Shown: positions 36,208 through 44,980, counted from the stretch's first letter. The stretch is DNA of 50,084 nucleotides from an uncultured Bacteroidales bacterium (GCA_902801485.1 CADCIP010000027.1:37285-87368), one strand, 5' to 3'. Notes: a model not told the origin generated them from the letters alone. Numbers and translations are program-made.

Positions 36208-37235
36208 TGGCTGCACAGGCAAAAGGAGGCATTTCGCACGAGGATATTATCCGTTCCGTTCGTGCAGGAGAGGTGAAGCCCGTCTATCTCTTGATGGGCG
36301 CAGAGGACTATTATATAGATAAATTGAGTGATTTTCTTACGGAAACGCTCTTACAGCCGGATGAACGTGATTTTAACCTGGATATCGTGTACGGTCTTGA
36401 AACGAGTGCCGACAAGGTGGTGGAGTTAGCCAGGGCTTATCCTATGATGGCCGACAGGCGCGTGGTATTGGTACGCGAGGCACAGGCTATGCGTTCTTTG
36501 GATGCGCTGGAAGCTTATCTGGAGCATCTCACGCCCACTACGGTACTCATTCTCTGTTACAAGCACGGCACGTTGGATAAACGTAAGGCTGTGGCCAAGC
36601 TGATAGAGCAGAATGGTGTGATATTTGAAAGCAAAAGGCTTTATGATAGCCAGTTGCCTCAGTTTATCACTCAGTATTTTAGCCGCAAAAAGGTGAAAAT
36701 AGAAACGCAGGCCGTCCAGATGCTGGCCGGACACGTAGGAGCCGATTTGTGCCGTCTGTCTGCAGAAATGGACAAGTTGTTGCTCTCGCTCTCAGAGAAC
36801 GAGGATAGCGTAACGGCAAGCAGGGTAGAGGAGCTTACCGGAATGAGCAAGGAATTCAATGATTTTGAATTGCGTACCGCTTTAGCCTATAAAGATGTTT
36901 TCAAGAGCATGCAGATAGTTAAGTACTATCAGGGCCAGCAACAGAAATTTGCCCTTCCGCAGACGCTTTCCAATTTATTTACATTTTTTTCTGCTGTTTT
37001 GCTTACATATTATGCTCCGGATAAAAGTGACAGGGGAATTGCTGCCTGGTTAGGAATCCCGGAATGGCAAGCCAGAAAGGATATTATTCCGGCCTATCAA
37101 AACTACAAAGGAGTGAAGGTTTTACAGATCTTATCTGAAATACGCAAAACTGATGCCAAAGGTAAGGGGGTAGGGGGCTGTAAAACTCCAAAAGAGGAGC
37201 TTCTTCAGGAGCTTATTTACTTTATTTTACATTGA
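36207..37235 (+). CDS. holA: DNA polymerase III delta subunit
   Basis: 342 residues. VYLLMGAEDYYIDKLSDFL and VVLVREAQAM are typical of HolA, which opens the sliding clamp as part of the clamp loader. DDFELRTALAYKD-like NDFELRTALAYKD and IPEWQARKDI mark the later domains. Near the C-terminus KGKGVGG is encoded by AAGGGGGTAGGGGGC, a fragment of the G/C-rich palindrome, before the conserved LLQELIYFILH end. The strong terminator downstream ends the amn-holA unit. Confidence 0.93.
   Translation: MAAQAKGGISHEDIIRSVRAGEVKPVYLLMGAEDYYIDKLSDFLTETLLQPDERDFNLDIVYGLETSADKVVELARAYPMMADRRVVLVREAQAMRSLDALEAYLEHLTPTTVLILCYKHGTLDKRKAVAKLIEQNGVIFESKRLYDSQLPQFITQYFSRKKVKIETQAVQMLAGHVGADLCRLSAEMDKLLLSLSENEDSVTASRVEELTGMSKEFNDFELRTALAYKDVFKSMQIVKYYQGQQQKFALPQTLSNLFTFFSAVLLTYYAPDKSDRGIAAWLGIPEWQARKDIIPAYQNYKGVKVLQILSEIRKTDAKGKGVGGCKTPKEELLQELIYFILH
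37161..37192. repeat. G/C-rich repeat fragment in frame near the 3' end of holA
   Basis: GGTAAGGGGGTAGGGGGCTG matches the right half of the intergenic element (TTAGGGGGT). It adds a Gly-rich loop to an essential protein. Confidence 0.5.
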
Positions 37236-37277
37236 TTTTTGTCTAGATTGTAACAGTTGGCTAACATAAAAAAAGAG

Positions 37278-37317
37278 GCCCTATCTTCTGTAAAATAGCA
37301 AGTTAGGGCTTTTTTTT
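37278..37317. terminator. Intrinsic terminator after holA
   Basis: Stem GCCCTATCTT/AAGTTAGGGC with one mismatch, preceded by A-run and followed by eight T; can act both ways. Confidence 0.85.
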
Positions 37318-37923
37318 GCGTGCTGAGAATCGCGTAAATCTGTGCGTTTTCACAGCTGGACTGGTATTCTTTAAGCATTCAAAATTTGGTAAAAAATGGG
37401 TGTTTTTGCGATTTTTGAGTTTACATTTGTAATTCAGAATCATAAACCCGATTTGCAATCGCAACACTCACAATTGTCTTGTGAATGTAAATTAAGGGCA
37501 GGAATTTAAATACACAAATGTAAATTGCATATTTGTGTATTGCATTCACGATTTTTAAATCACGCAATTTTAATCATAAAACTGAATAATATGCAAAAGC
37601 AAATTCTATACGTAACAGATTAAAAATCAGTCTGTTTTATATCATTGTTTACAACCTCGCTTCATTAAAGTGTAATGACTTTTGAATAATTGCTCAAATT
37701 TACCGTTTTAACACCATTCAGATGATTTTTATCATTTATAATACAAAGATAATCAGATTATTATGTCTTTCAACCTATGCACTTTGCTTTAGGTGTGTAA
37801 ATTTGCAAATCTGCATGTAATTGTTGGATTATGTTAATAAGTCCGCCTTACGATTTACAACTGTAAATATTTGAAAGCATAAATGTTCGCAAAAATTTTT
37901 CTTTTGATTTTTGAATTGCAAAA
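37318..37923. other. A/T-rich non-coding region with repeated TGTAAAT motifs
   Basis: About 600 bases, no gene on either strand. TGTAAAT or its complement recurs, for example TTTACATTTGTAA, GAATGTAAATTA, AAATGTAAATTGCA and CTGTAAATATTTG, several with dyad symmetry (CACAAATGTAAATTGCATAT then TTGTG). It precedes a helix-turn-helix gene and may hold its operators. Confidence 0.5.
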
Positions 37924-37955
37924 TTTGGATAATTAAATCGCTTTTTCTACCTTTG
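37924..37955 (+). promoter_or_regulatory. Promoter of the helix-turn-helix gene
   Basis: TTTG (37924-37927), 20 bases, TACCTTTG (37948-37955): full match to the Bacteroidetes promoter. Confidence 0.75.
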
Positions 37956-38001
37956 CACTCAGTTTAGAGTTTAAAATCAAGGGGGCGTCCCTACTAATTA
38001 A

Positions 38002-38430
38002 ATGCAAAAACAGATGAAGGACAGGATTTATCAGTTGATGAAATATCAGGGTATGTCGCAAAAAGAGTTTGCCGCTACCCTTTGTATTGCGGAAGGAACT
38101 TTGTCGGGAATCTTCACCGGAAGAACCCGTCCCACTAACAATATCGTTAATGCGATACATGAATGCTTCCCCCACATTAGTATTAATTGGCTGATGTTCG
38201 GTGAGGGTGAAATGCTTCTTGACGGAGCTTCTTCTAAAACTCCGGAATCTGCTACTGGACAGTCCGATCTGTTTTCCCCCGAATCAACCCCTTCACCCGA
38301 GGGTAATTCTGCCCCCACTTCTGTACCCCAAGTTCATGAGGTGGTAAAATATATTGACAAACCGCAACGTAAAATAACTGAAATCAGAGTCTTTTATGAC
38401 GACGGAACGTTCGAAACATTTTCATCTTAA
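38002..38430 (+). CDS. XRE-family helix-turn-helix protein
   Basis: 142 residues. Residues ~6-60 are an XRE/phage-repressor-like helix-turn-helix (YQGMSQKEFAATLCIAEGTL, SGIFTGRTRPTNN). A low-complexity Ser/Pro/Thr linker follows, and a short C-terminal piece (RKITEIRVFYDDGTFETF) that may mediate dimer formation. It has its own promoter and terminator, so it is a single-gene unit. The long upstream region with TGTAAAT dyads could be autoregulatory. Confidence 0.8.
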   Translation: MQKQMKDRIYQLMKYQGMSQKEFAATLCIAEGTLSGIFTGRTRPTNNIVNAIHECFPHISINWLMFGEGEMLLDGASSKTPESATGQSDLFSPESTPSPEGNSAPTSVPQVHEVVKYIDKPQRKITEIRVFYDDGTFETFSS

Positions 38431-38441
38431 ATGAAAAAACT

Positions 38442-38475
38442 CCTGAAACTCTGCCTTGTGTTTCAGGTTTTTTTT
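38442..38475 (+). terminator. Intrinsic terminator after the helix-turn-helix gene
   Basis: Stem CCTGAAAC/GTTTCAGG followed by eight T. Confidence 0.85.
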
Positions 38476-38476
38476 A

Positions 38477-38484
38477 TACCTTCG
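38477..38484 (+). promoter_or_regulatory. -7 box of the pyrK operon
   Basis: TACCTTCG, one base off TAnnTTTG, 24 bases before pyrK and directly after the preceding terminator. Confidence 0.45.
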
Positions 38485-38508
38485 CAAAAAAATAGGCAGA
38501 ATAAGTAA

Positions 38509-39288
38509 ATGAAGAAGTATATTTTGGACTTGAAACTGACGGCTGTTGAGCGTCTGCATGAGCGCTATGTGCTGATAAAGGCTACGGATAAGACTCGTCC
38601 TTTGCCAGAAATGCTCCCCGGTCAGTTTGCCCAATTACAGATAGAAGGCAGCAAGCAGACATTTTTGCGCCGTCCCATCAGTATTCATAATGTAGATAGG
38701 AAACAAAACGAGGTCTGGTTCCTTGTGCAGACCATAGGAGACGGCACGCGTCAGCTTGCCAAGATGCAGCCGGGAGATACGCTGAACGTAATCCTTCCCT
38801 TAGGGAACGGTTTTACGATGCCTACCGACCCCTCATCGCGCGTTTTGCTGGTTGGCGGAGGCGTGGGTGTGGCTCCCCTATTGTATATGGGTGCCGTAAT
38901 GAGAGAGAAAGGCATAGAACCTACTTTTCTTTTAGGTGCCCGTAGTGCAGGAGATTTGCTGCAGTTGGATAAGTTCAAGGCTTTGGGACGCGTGTTTGTT
39001 ACTACAGAAGACGGTTCGATGGGCGAGAAAGGCTTCGTTACCCAGCACAGTCTTTTGCAGCAGGAGAAGTTTGATCAGATTAGCGTATGTGGTCCCAAGC
39101 CCATGATGGTGGCTGTTGCCCGTTATGCCAAGAGTGCTGATACATCTTGCGAAGTAAGCCTGGAGAATATGATGGCTTGCGGCTTAGGTGCCTGCCTGTG
39201 TTGTGTGGAAGATACAGAGATGGGTAATGTGTGTGTATGTAAAGAAGGTCCGGTATTCGACATAAACAAACTGAAATGGCAGATTTAA
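38509..39288 (+). CDS. pyrK: Dihydroorotate dehydrogenase electron-transfer subunit
   Basis: 259 residues. [11 protein letters not shown] binds [19 protein letters not shown] is the NAD-binding glycine loop. The C-terminal cluster [20 protein letters not shown] holds the 2Fe-2S centre. It passes electrons from PyrD to NAD. Overlaps pyrD by 13 bases. Confidence 0.95.
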   Translation: MKKYILDLKLTAVERLHERYVLIKATDKTRPLPEMLPGQFAQLQIEGSKQTFLRRPISIHNVDRKQNEVWFLVQTIGDGTRQLAKMQPGDTLNVILPLGNGFTMPTDPSSRVLLVGGGVGVAPLLYMGAVMREKGIEPTFLLGARSAGDLLQLDKFKALGRVFVTTEDGSMGEKGFVTQHSLLQQEKFDQISVCGPKPMMVAVARYAKSADTSCEVSLENMMACGLGACLCCVEDTEMGNVCVCKEGPVFDINKLKWQI

Positions 39289-40184
39289 GAACTAACATAG
39301 CAGGCTTGCAGCTCTGTAATCCCGTAATGACCGCCAGCGGAACATTCGGCTACGGTCTGGAGTTCCAGGATTTTGTGAATCTGGAAGAGATAGGCGGTAT
39401 TATCGTAAAAGGCACTACGTTGCAGCCTCGCCAGGGCAATCCATACCCGCGCATGGCAGAAACAGCACAGGGAATGCTAAACTGCGTAGGCCTTCAGAAC
39501 AAAGGCGTTGACTATTTCTGCGAGCATATCTATCCCCAGATCAAGGATATCCGCACCAATATGATTGTGAATGTCTCGGGCAATAGTCCTGAGGATTATG
39601 CCGAGTGCGCCGCTCGCATCAATGAGTTGGAAAATATTCCTGCCATAGAGTTGAATATTTCCTGCCCCAATGTCAAGCATGGCGGAATGGCCTTCGGTAC
39701 CACCACCGAGGGTGCTGCCAGCGTTGTTAAGGCTGTCCGTGAGGCTTATAAGAAGACCTTGATAGTTAAGCTCTCGCCCAATGTTACCAGCATCACGGAT
39801 ATTGCTTTGGCCATTCAGGATGCGGGAGCCGATGCTGTGAGTCTTATCAATACGTTGATGGGAATGGCCATCGATGCCGAGAAACGCAAGCGTGTACTCA
39901 GTATCGGAACAGGCGGTTTGAGCGGCCCTTGCGTTAAACCTGTGGCGCTCAGGATGGTCTATCAGGTAGCACATGCTGTCCGGATTCCCGTTATCGGCTT
40001 AGGCGGCATCAGCTGTGCAACGGATGCAGTGGAATTCCTTCTTGCGGGTGCAACGGCTGTAGAGATTGGAACTGCCAACTTCCTCGATCCTGCCATTACC
40101 GTTAAGGTGGCACAGGGAATTAAAGATTATCTGGACCGTCACGGATTCCAGAGCGTAAAAGATATAATAGGTATATGCGAATAG
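39276..40184 (+). CDS. pyrD: Dihydroorotate dehydrogenase, class 1B catalytic subunit
   Basis: 302 residues. [24 protein letters not shown] and [12 protein letters not shown] (catalytic Cys) identify the NAD-linked class 1B enzyme, partner of PyrK, which oxidises dihydroorotate to orotate in pyrimidine synthesis. [19 protein letters not shown] binds FMN phosphate. Overlaps trmD by 10 bases. Confidence 0.96.
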   Translation: MADLRTNIAGLQLCNPVMTASGTFGYGLEFQDFVNLEEIGGIIVKGTTLQPRQGNPYPRMAETAQGMLNCVGLQNKGVDYFCEHIYPQIKDIRTNMIVNVSGNSPEDYAECAARINELENIPAIELNISCPNVKHGGMAFGTTTEGAASVVKAVREAYKKTLIVKLSPNVTSITDIALAIQDAGADAVSLINTLMGMAIDAEKRKRVLSIGTGGLSGPCVKPVALRMVYQVAHAVRIPVIGLGGISCATDAVEFLLAGATAVEIGTANFLDPAITVKVAQGIKDYLDRHGFQSVKDIIGICE

Positions 40185-40858
40185 ACATCATAACCGTACT
40201 ACCCGAACTGCTGGAGAACTTTACTCAGGAGAGTATCGTCGGCCGTGCGCAGAAGAAAGGGCTGGTGGAGATACACATTCACAACCTGCGTGATTACACG
40301 CTGGACAAGTGGCGTCGTGTTGACGACTACCCCTTTGGCGGCTTTGCCGGTATGGTTATGCAATGCGAGCCCATAGACCGATGCATCAGCAAGCTCAAGA
40401 GTGAGCGCCACTACGATGAGATTATCTTCACCACTCCCGACGGTGAGCAATTCTCGCAGCCGATGGCCAACAGCCTCTCGTTGTGCGAGAACATCATCAT
40501 CCTGTGCGGTCATTACAAGGGTATCGACTACCGCGTTCGCGAGCACCTTATCACCAAGGAAGTCTCCATCGGCGATTACGTGCTTACAGGCGGAGAACTG
40601 GCAGCTGCCGTGATGACGGATGCTATCGTGCGTATTATCCCAGGAGTCATTGGCGACGAGCAGAGTGCCCTGTCAGACAGCTTCCAGGATAATCTGCTGG
40701 CAGCTCCTGTCTATACACGTCCTGCCGAATACAAGGATTGGGGCCGTGTGCCCGATGTTCTCCTTTCCGGCCACGAGGCCAGGATAAAGGAGTGGGAGCT
40801 TCAGCAGAGCTTAGAGAGAACAAAAAGATTACGTCCAGACCTTTTGAAGAAAAAGTAA
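40175..40858 (+). CDS. trmD: tRNA (guanine-37-N1) methyltransferase
   Basis: 227 residues with the trefoil-knot SAM site [13 protein letters not shown] and [13 protein letters not shown], plus [15 protein letters not shown]. It protects against frameshifting on CCN/CUN codons. Coupled by overlap to pyrD. Confidence 0.96.
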   Translation: MRIDIITVLPELLENFTQESIVGRAQKKGLVEIHIHNLRDYTLDKWRRVDDYPFGGFAGMVMQCEPIDRCISKLKSERHYDEIIFTTPDGEQFSQPMANSLSLCENIIILCGHYKGIDYRVREHLITKEVSIGDYVLTGGELAAAVMTDAIVRIIPGVIGDEQSALSDSFQDNLLAAPVYTRPAEYKDWGRVPDVLLSGHEARIKEWELQQSLERTKRLRPDLLKKK

Positions 40859-40863
40859 GAGTT

Positions 40864-41478
40864 ATGGAACACCAGAAAAAGAAAATGAACCTGTATGTTA
40901 TTGCGGGCTGTAACGGAGCCGGAAAGACAACGGCCTCTTTTACCGTGCTGCCCGAGATGCTGAAATGCAGGGAGTTTGTGAATGCCGACGAGATTGCCGC
41001 AGGTATCTCGCCCTTCAACCCCGAAGGAGTGGCTATTCAGGCAGGCCGACTGATGATAGACCGTATCATCCAGTTGCTGAAGGACGGAGAAACCTTTGCC
41101 TTCGAGACAACGCTTGCCACCCGTTCATACGTCAAGTTGATTCAGCAGGCCAAAAAGCGCGGTTATTTTGTAACATTGCTCTTCTTCTCGCTGAGCACTT
41201 CCGAGCAAGCCCAGCGCCGTGTGGCTCAGCGTGTGAGCATGGGAGGCCATAATATCCCGTCGGATGTGATTGTGCGCAGGTACGAGGCCGGGCTTCAGAA
41301 CCTGTTCCAGCTTTATATGCCTATATGCGACTATTGGACACTCTACGACAACAGTAACTGTCCTGCCGTCCGTATAGCCAGCGGATTTGGAACAGAGAGG
41401 ATAGAGGTCTTCGACAAAGAGCGTTATCAAACCCTTTTTAAAAAATACCATCAGCCGGAGGAGGGCAAGACAAAATGA
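40864..41478 (+). CDS. Zeta-toxin-like kinase
   Basis: 204 residues from ATG 40864, five bases after trmD. Walker A GCNGAGKTT (residues 15-23), NADEIAAGI with the base Asp, ETTLATRSY, and a lid HNIPSDVIVRRYEAGLQN. The fold phosphorylates UDP-N-acetyl sugars in true zeta toxins. No epsilon-like antitoxin lies upstream, but a 70-residue protein overlaps it downstream (ATGA). It may be a toxin with an unusual partner or a housekeeping kinase. Confidence 0.8.
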   Translation: MEHQKKKMNLYVIAGCNGAGKTTASFTVLPEMLKCREFVNADEIAAGISPFNPEGVAIQAGRLMIDRIIQLLKDGETFAFETTLATRSYVKLIQQAKKRGYFVTLLFFSLSTSEQAQRRVAQRVSMGGHNIPSDVIVRRYEAGLQNLFQLYMPICDYWTLYDNSNCPAVRIASGFGTERIEVFDKERYQTLFKKYHQPEEGKTK

Positions 41479-41687
41479 CAGATTATGAAGTTCGTGAGAT
41501 GCAGCGTCTGATAGATGCCGGCATCCTTTTGGCCCATAAGCGCCTTCTTGCCCGTGCCCGTTTCGACCAGCAGGTTCTGGTTTTTTCTCAGGATGGTAAA
41601 GTCGTAGAGAAAGTTCCCGATGGAGTTGCCACCTCTCCAGCTTTGGAGGGTGATCCTCTTCTTCGTCATCGTATTTTCCGAGATTAG
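41475..41687 (+). CDS. Small protein coupled to the zeta-like kinase
   Basis: 70 residues, starting MTDYEVREMQRLIDAGILLA, with a C-terminal PALEGDPLLRHRIFRD. It overlaps the kinase stop by four bases, so the two are made together. I recognise no family with confidence. A partner or antitoxin role is possible but only inferred from position. Confidence 0.65.
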   Translation: MTDYEVREMQRLIDAGILLAHKRLLARARFDQQVLVFSQDGKVVEKVPDGVATSPALEGDPLLRHRIFRD

Positions 41688-41695
41688 GAAACAGC

Positions 41696-41875
41696 ATGCC
41701 AGGCAGAGACTTGCTTGATAAGTTCATGCAATCGTTAAGAAGCGCCCTTCCCTCCACATGGAAGAGCGCCTCTTGGCTGCTTAAGCTTATGATACCCATT
41801 TCCCTTACCGTTGCTTTTCTGCAGCATTGGGGCATATTGGCCTGGATGGCTAAGGTTAAAAGGTTAAAATGTTAA
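41696..41875 (+). pseudogene. Truncated nucleoside-recognition (Gate) membrane protein fragment
   Basis: A 59-codon frame: MPGRDLLDKFMQSLRSALPS, then WLLKLMIPISLTVAFLQHWG and ILAWMAKV. This looks like the first transmembrane part of the nucleoside-recognition membrane proteins of Bacteroidales, which are several hundred residues long. The frame then runs into GGTTAAAA-type repeats and stops. The rest of the gene is missing from the window, consistent with a deletion at the repeats. Confidence 0.55.
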
Positions 41876-41937
41876 AGGGTTAAAAAGGTTATTAGAACAT
41901 CTAAATAAGTTATCGTTAACGTTAACGTTATCGTTAA
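41852..41937. repeat. GGTTAAAA-type repeat and GTTAAC hexamer array
   Basis: AAGGTTAAAAGGTTAAAATG and on is a degenerate 8-9-base repeat. Then TTATCGTTAACGTTAACGTT and ATCGTTAA at 41910-41937 is a self-complementary hexamer array. A similar array with GTTGAC units lies at 43509-43536. Confidence 0.8.
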
Positions 41938-41941
41938 ATAT

Positions 41942-42553
41942 ATGTGTAACGGAGAAAAAGGAAATACTTGGACACACCTCATAGGGGCTGTTTTCGCCCT
42001 CGCTTCTATGTGGGTTATCTGGCCTGCCGTAAAGCAAGGCTGGCAGATGACCATGGGCGTTATCTTTTTTATTGCAGGAATGTTCCTGATGTTCCTCAGC
42101 AGCACCATCTACCATTGGCTCAGTCCCGGTAGGGTAAAGCAGGCCATGCGCAAGCTGGACCACATCAGCATCTACGTAATGATAGCCTGCAGCTATGCTC
42201 CCATCTGCCTGGGTGTAGTCGGAGGGTGGTTAGGCTGGAGTGTCTTTGCTTTCCTGTGGGCCATCGTATTAGGCGGCACCTTCTATAAGATATACGCCAT
42301 AGGCAAGTGGCCTCGCCTCTCCCTGGCTCTGTATTTGCTGATGGGGTGGAGCGTTGTGCTTATCTTCAAGCCCGTTATGGACCGTCTGGAGCCCATTTCT
42401 ATGGCGCTGTTGCTTGCCGAGGGCGTCTTCTACACTTCCGGCACCTACTTCTTTGCTCACGACAGCAAACCGGGCTATCATGCCATCTGGCACGTCTTCG
42501 TCCTCCTTGGCGCCATGGCCCATTGGCTCACCGTCCTGACAATAGTAATATAA
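41942..42553 (+). CDS. Hemolysin III / PAQR-like membrane protein
   Basis: 203 residues with seven hydrophobic segments. Conserved metal-site motifs: SSTIYHWL, KLDHISIYVMI and HAIWHVFVLLGAMAHW. The family (YqfA/HlyIII) is linked to membrane fluidity or ceramidase-like hydrolysis; the bacterial role is unclear. It starts MCNGEKGNTWTHLIGA right after the hexamer array. Confidence 0.88.
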   Translation: MCNGEKGNTWTHLIGAVFALASMWVIWPAVKQGWQMTMGVIFFIAGMFLMFLSSTIYHWLSPGRVKQAMRKLDHISIYVMIACSYAPICLGVVGGWLGWSVFAFLWAIVLGGTFYKIYAIGKWPRLSLALYLLMGWSVVLIFKPVMDRLEPISMALLLAEGVFYTSGTYFFAHDSKPGYHAIWHVFVLLGAMAHWLTVLTIVI

Positions 42554-42586
42554 TATAATGTATAAACAAATAACACACATGTCATT

Positions 42587-43444
42587 ATGAAAGAATTTTG
42601 GAGAATGCTTCGCCTCTTGCTTCTTTGGGGGGTTATTTATTATGGAACAATATTCGTTGGTGCAATCGTTGTTATTGTAGGAAACCCTAACATTAGCAAG
42701 GAAGAGTATATAGAAAAACTCTTCGACTCCCCCGAGTTCACAGTTACAGCCCTTCTGGGCGCTCTGCTCATCATTGCCATCTTCTTTGGCAAGCGATACG
42801 TCACCTTGTCACCCGGGCTCATAGAGAGGAAGAGCGCACGTAAATTCCTTGGCATCTTGGCCTTGGCTACCATTAGCTATTTTTTTATTGATGGCTCAAT
42901 CATGGATTTGCCATTTTACCACAACCTCTTCCCCGAAGAAGACTGGCAGAAATATGAAGATATGAAGTTCGATTTCTTCTCCCTTCTTAACCTCAGTTTT
43001 GCAGGGCCGGTAACAGAAGAGATTGCCTTCCGTGGCGTCCTCCTTGGCGGACTGCTGCGAATGCGTTGCCGTCCCTGGCTGGCCATCCTTATCTCCGCAT
43101 TGGCTTTCGGCGCCGTGCATGGCGATGGATTAAAGATGCTTGGCTGCACTGGCTTTGGCATCCTCTGCGGCTGGCTCTTCTGGCGTACGCGCAGTCTCCT
43201 GCCCAGCATCGTTGCTCACATCATCAATAATTGCTTCTGTGCCATCGCTATCGTCTCAGAAAAAATCTTCGGTTCTTCCGAGGAATACGAGCCAACTCCA
43301 ACTATCGACGTCATCTTAATCCTCGTCTCCGTTCCCATCCTCTACTATTCCCTGCGTTACCTCAACAGGCTGATTCCCCGGGAGCCCGCCCCCCAGGTGG
43401 CGGAACCCGTTACCGAAACCGCGCCCAAACCCGCGGAAGAATAA
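42587..43444 (+). CDS. CPBP-family intramembrane protease
   Basis: 285 residues, about seven to eight membrane segments. The CPBP motifs are present: PVTEEIAFRG (EExxxR), LAFGAVHGD (FxxxH) and IVAHIINN. The family includes CAAX prenyl proteases and bacteriocin-immunity proteins; the substrate is unknown. The C-terminal tail is Pro/Ala/Glu-rich. It follows the HlyIII gene by 33 bases, on the same strand. Confidence 0.85.
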   Translation: MKEFWRMLRLLLLWGVIYYGTIFVGAIVVIVGNPNISKEEYIEKLFDSPEFTVTALLGALLIIAIFFGKRYVTLSPGLIERKSARKFLGILALATISYFFIDGSIMDLPFYHNLFPEEDWQKYEDMKFDFFSLLNLSFAGPVTEEIAFRGVLLGGLLRMRCRPWLAILISALAFGAVHGDGLKMLGCTGFGILCGWLFWRTRSLLPSIVAHIINNCFCAIAIVSEKIFGSSEEYEPTPTIDVILILVSVPILYYSLRYLNRLIPREPAPQVAEPVTETAPKPAEE

Positions 43445-43450
43445 GAAACA

Positions 43451-43490
43451 AGAAAGGGGTATTTGCGAAAAGCAGATGCCCCTTTCTAGA
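43451..43490. terminator. Hairpin after the CPBP gene, probable terminator
   Basis: AGAAAGGGG pairs with CCCCTTTCT, with an inner TGC/GCA pair. The T-run is short, so activity is uncertain. Confidence 0.5.
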
Positions 43491-43508
43491 GTCTAAAGTC
43501 TCACGTCT

Positions 43509-43536
43509 GTTATCGTTGACGTTGACGTTAACGTTA
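43509..43536. repeat. GTTGAC/GTTAAC hexamer array
   Basis: GTTATCGTTGACGTTGACGT then TAACGTTA, close to the array at 41910. It lies beside the broken P5-like gene, so the two membrane genes are bracketed by similar arrays. Confidence 0.75.
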
Positions 43537-43981
43537 CTGGCCACAGGCCAGGGCGAAGCCTTTCAGCATCGGCACCGCAGGGAGCGCCTTGCCGCATTCC
43601 ACTACTGCCATAGCGTAGCCTATCAGTAGCCAGTTGGTGGGATGCGTCTGCGGGTCACCCAAGTCCCTGTCGGGGCCTATTCCCGTGTAGTCCTACACAT
43701 GACGGATGTAGGCCTCCGTGTTGTTCTCCTTGGGTGGTGCCCATCGGGACACAATGTCCCTGATGGTCTTCAACCCGTACTTTCCATAGTAGGTTCGGCA
43801 GAGAATCACAAAGGCTGCTCTCCAACCATATTCCATAGATGAGAACACACAAAAGACAGCCTCTCCCCCCGCCCTCTCCGAGGAGAGGGAGCTGTTTCCG
43901 TCGATGTTCCCTTTCCCGTTTATCACTTGATAATCTGATATTCAACGGATTGTTGTTCCTGATTCCTCTTGGTTCACTCAT
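43534..43981 (-). pseudogene. P5-like phage structural / lysis-type protein, broken by a palindromic repeat
   Basis: The first 20 codons read SEPRGIRNNNPLNIR. A G/C-rich palindrome at 43858-43893 then shifts the frame. After it the original protein resumes in another frame as MEYGWRAAFVILCRTYYGKY, GLKTIRDIVSRWAPPKENNT. A TAG follows YIRHV; beyond it DYTGIGPDRDLGDPQTHPTN and MLKGFALACGQ complete the protein. So one insertion-frameshift plus one stop codon disable it. In Bacteroidales this family is annotated as structural protein P5 and lies with HU-like and smalltalk genes. Confidence 0.75.
43858..43893. repeat. G/C-rich palindromic element inside the P5-like gene
   Basis: CAGCCTCTCCCCCCGCCCTC then TCCGAGGAGAGGGAGC: the standard element, here causing a frameshift. 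Confidence 0.85.
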
Positions 43982-43989
43982 AATATCAG

Positions 43990-44042
43990 CCTCTCCCCCC
44001 GCCCTCAAGCCTCACCCCTAACCCCTCTCCGAGGAGAGGGGA
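43990..44042. repeat. Composite G/C-rich palindromic element
   Basis: GCCTCTCCCCCCGCCCTCAA is followed by GCCTCACCCCTAACCCCTCT and CCGAGGAGAGGGG: parts of two elements in tandem, just upstream of the P5-like start. Confidence 0.85.
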
Positions 44043-44112
44043 ACTATTTAGAGTGAGCGATGAGCCAAGGTTATGAGGACTTTGTTAAAATGATAATTTT
44101 TCATTCTTTCAC

Positions 44113-44208
44113 TTACCTTATACAAGAGGTAGTTCCCAATGCGGTAATGATAGAAGCAATAATGCTTGCTACAAGGTGAAGTATCGTCTTCCAAGTTTCT
44201 TTCTTCAT
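44113..44208 (-). CDS. Smalltalk protein (31 residues)
   Basis: MKKETWKTILHLVASIIASI followed by ITALGTTSCIR. A short basic N-terminus, one hydrophobic segment and a terminal GTTSC are the hallmarks of the small smalltalk family of Bacteroidales. The Cys could be a lipidation site. It is found typically between HU-like and amidase or P5-like genes, as here; function unknown. Too short for usual gene calling. Confidence 0.8.
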   Translation of the reverse strand: MKKETWKTILHLVASIIASIITALGTTSCIR

Positions 44209-44289
44209 TTCGATTAAATAGTTTAATGGGTTAATAGCTTAAGTAGTTTAATTCTCAATTTGAAGAGAGGGGGCTTTCGCCCCGCTCTC

Positions 44290-44404
44290 CATTCCCCCTA
44301 AAGGGCGACTGGGGTCTTCAGAGGAGCCACTGAATGTGGCTCTGGCCCCACAAAGGGGAGCGAATCCCCATTCGCGACGGAGGGGCCCGAAGGGTTAGGG
44401 GGTC
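44290..44404. repeat. ~105-bp composite palindromic repeat, copy 1 (inverted partner at 44981-45092)
   Basis: CCCCCTAAAGGGCGACTGGG leads into GAGCCAC-TGAAT-GTGGCTC and GCGAAT-CCCC-ATTCGC hairpins. The partner copy on the other strand has GAACCAC-TGAAT-GTGGTTC: both sides of the stem changed together. Confidence 0.85.
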
Positions 44405-44968
44405 TTAGTCTTCATCCGCTCCTGGCTCATCGCCACCACCACCGTTGTCGTCACCGCTTCCCTCGTTAGGGTTTGGGTTAACGTTCCCGTTGGTGTTACC
44501 ACCATTCTGGTTTTCGTTCTCGTTGTCTTCCACGTCGTTGGTGTCGGCGCTGGTCACGCGTTTCACGATGTTGCCGTCCTTGTCGTAGCAGGTGATGGCA
44601 ATCTTGGTGTTCTGGAGCTCGTCCTTCACCTCCTTGGATGGAGTGAAGATAACGCGACGGGCTGAGATGAGCGAGGTCTTCACGTCCTCTACGTTCTGCA
44701 CACTCTTGGAGCGGACGCTGAAGCGCATGCTGCCCAGACCAGGCAGAGGCACGTTGTGGCCTTCGGTTGCCCAGGTGCGGATAACCTCGCCTGCTGCGTC
44801 CCAGGCAGCCTTGATAACCCCTACGCTGATGCCGCTTCGCTTGGCAGCCTCCTCGATCACCTTGCTGGCGTCCAGCGTGTTGTACAGGTGTGCCGAGAGC
44901 ACGTAGGCCAGTTTCTCAACGTTCTTTTCGAACGATACGTTCTGTTGCTTTGCTTTAATCTGAATCAT
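44405..44968 (-). CDS. HU-family DNA-binding protein (HU-HIG type)
   Basis: 187 residues from ATG 44968 (MIQIKAKQQNVSFEKNVEKL); an upstream in-frame ATG reads through the repeat and is rejected. The HU fold spans ~1-125, with helices VIEEAAKRSGISVGVIKAAW and the arm VPLPGLGSMRFSVRSKS. A low-complexity Asn/Gly/Glu/Asp tail follows. HU-like proteins bend DNA. It is flanked by the two inverted ~105-bp repeats. Confidence 0.88.
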   Translation of the reverse strand: MIQIKAKQQNVSFEKNVEKLAYVLSAHLYNTLDASKVIEEAAKRSGISVGVIKAAWDAAGEVIRTWATEGHNVPLPGLGSMRFSVRSKSVQNVEDVKTSLISARRVIFTPSKEVKDELQNTKIAITCYDKDGNIVKRVTSADTNDVEDNENENQNGGNTNGNVNPNPNEGSGDDNGGGGDEPGADED

Positions 44969-44980
44969 AATAGTAACCCT

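Noticed and set aside
42269-42580. 103-residue minus-strand frame
   Set aside because: Antisense of the HlyIII gene.
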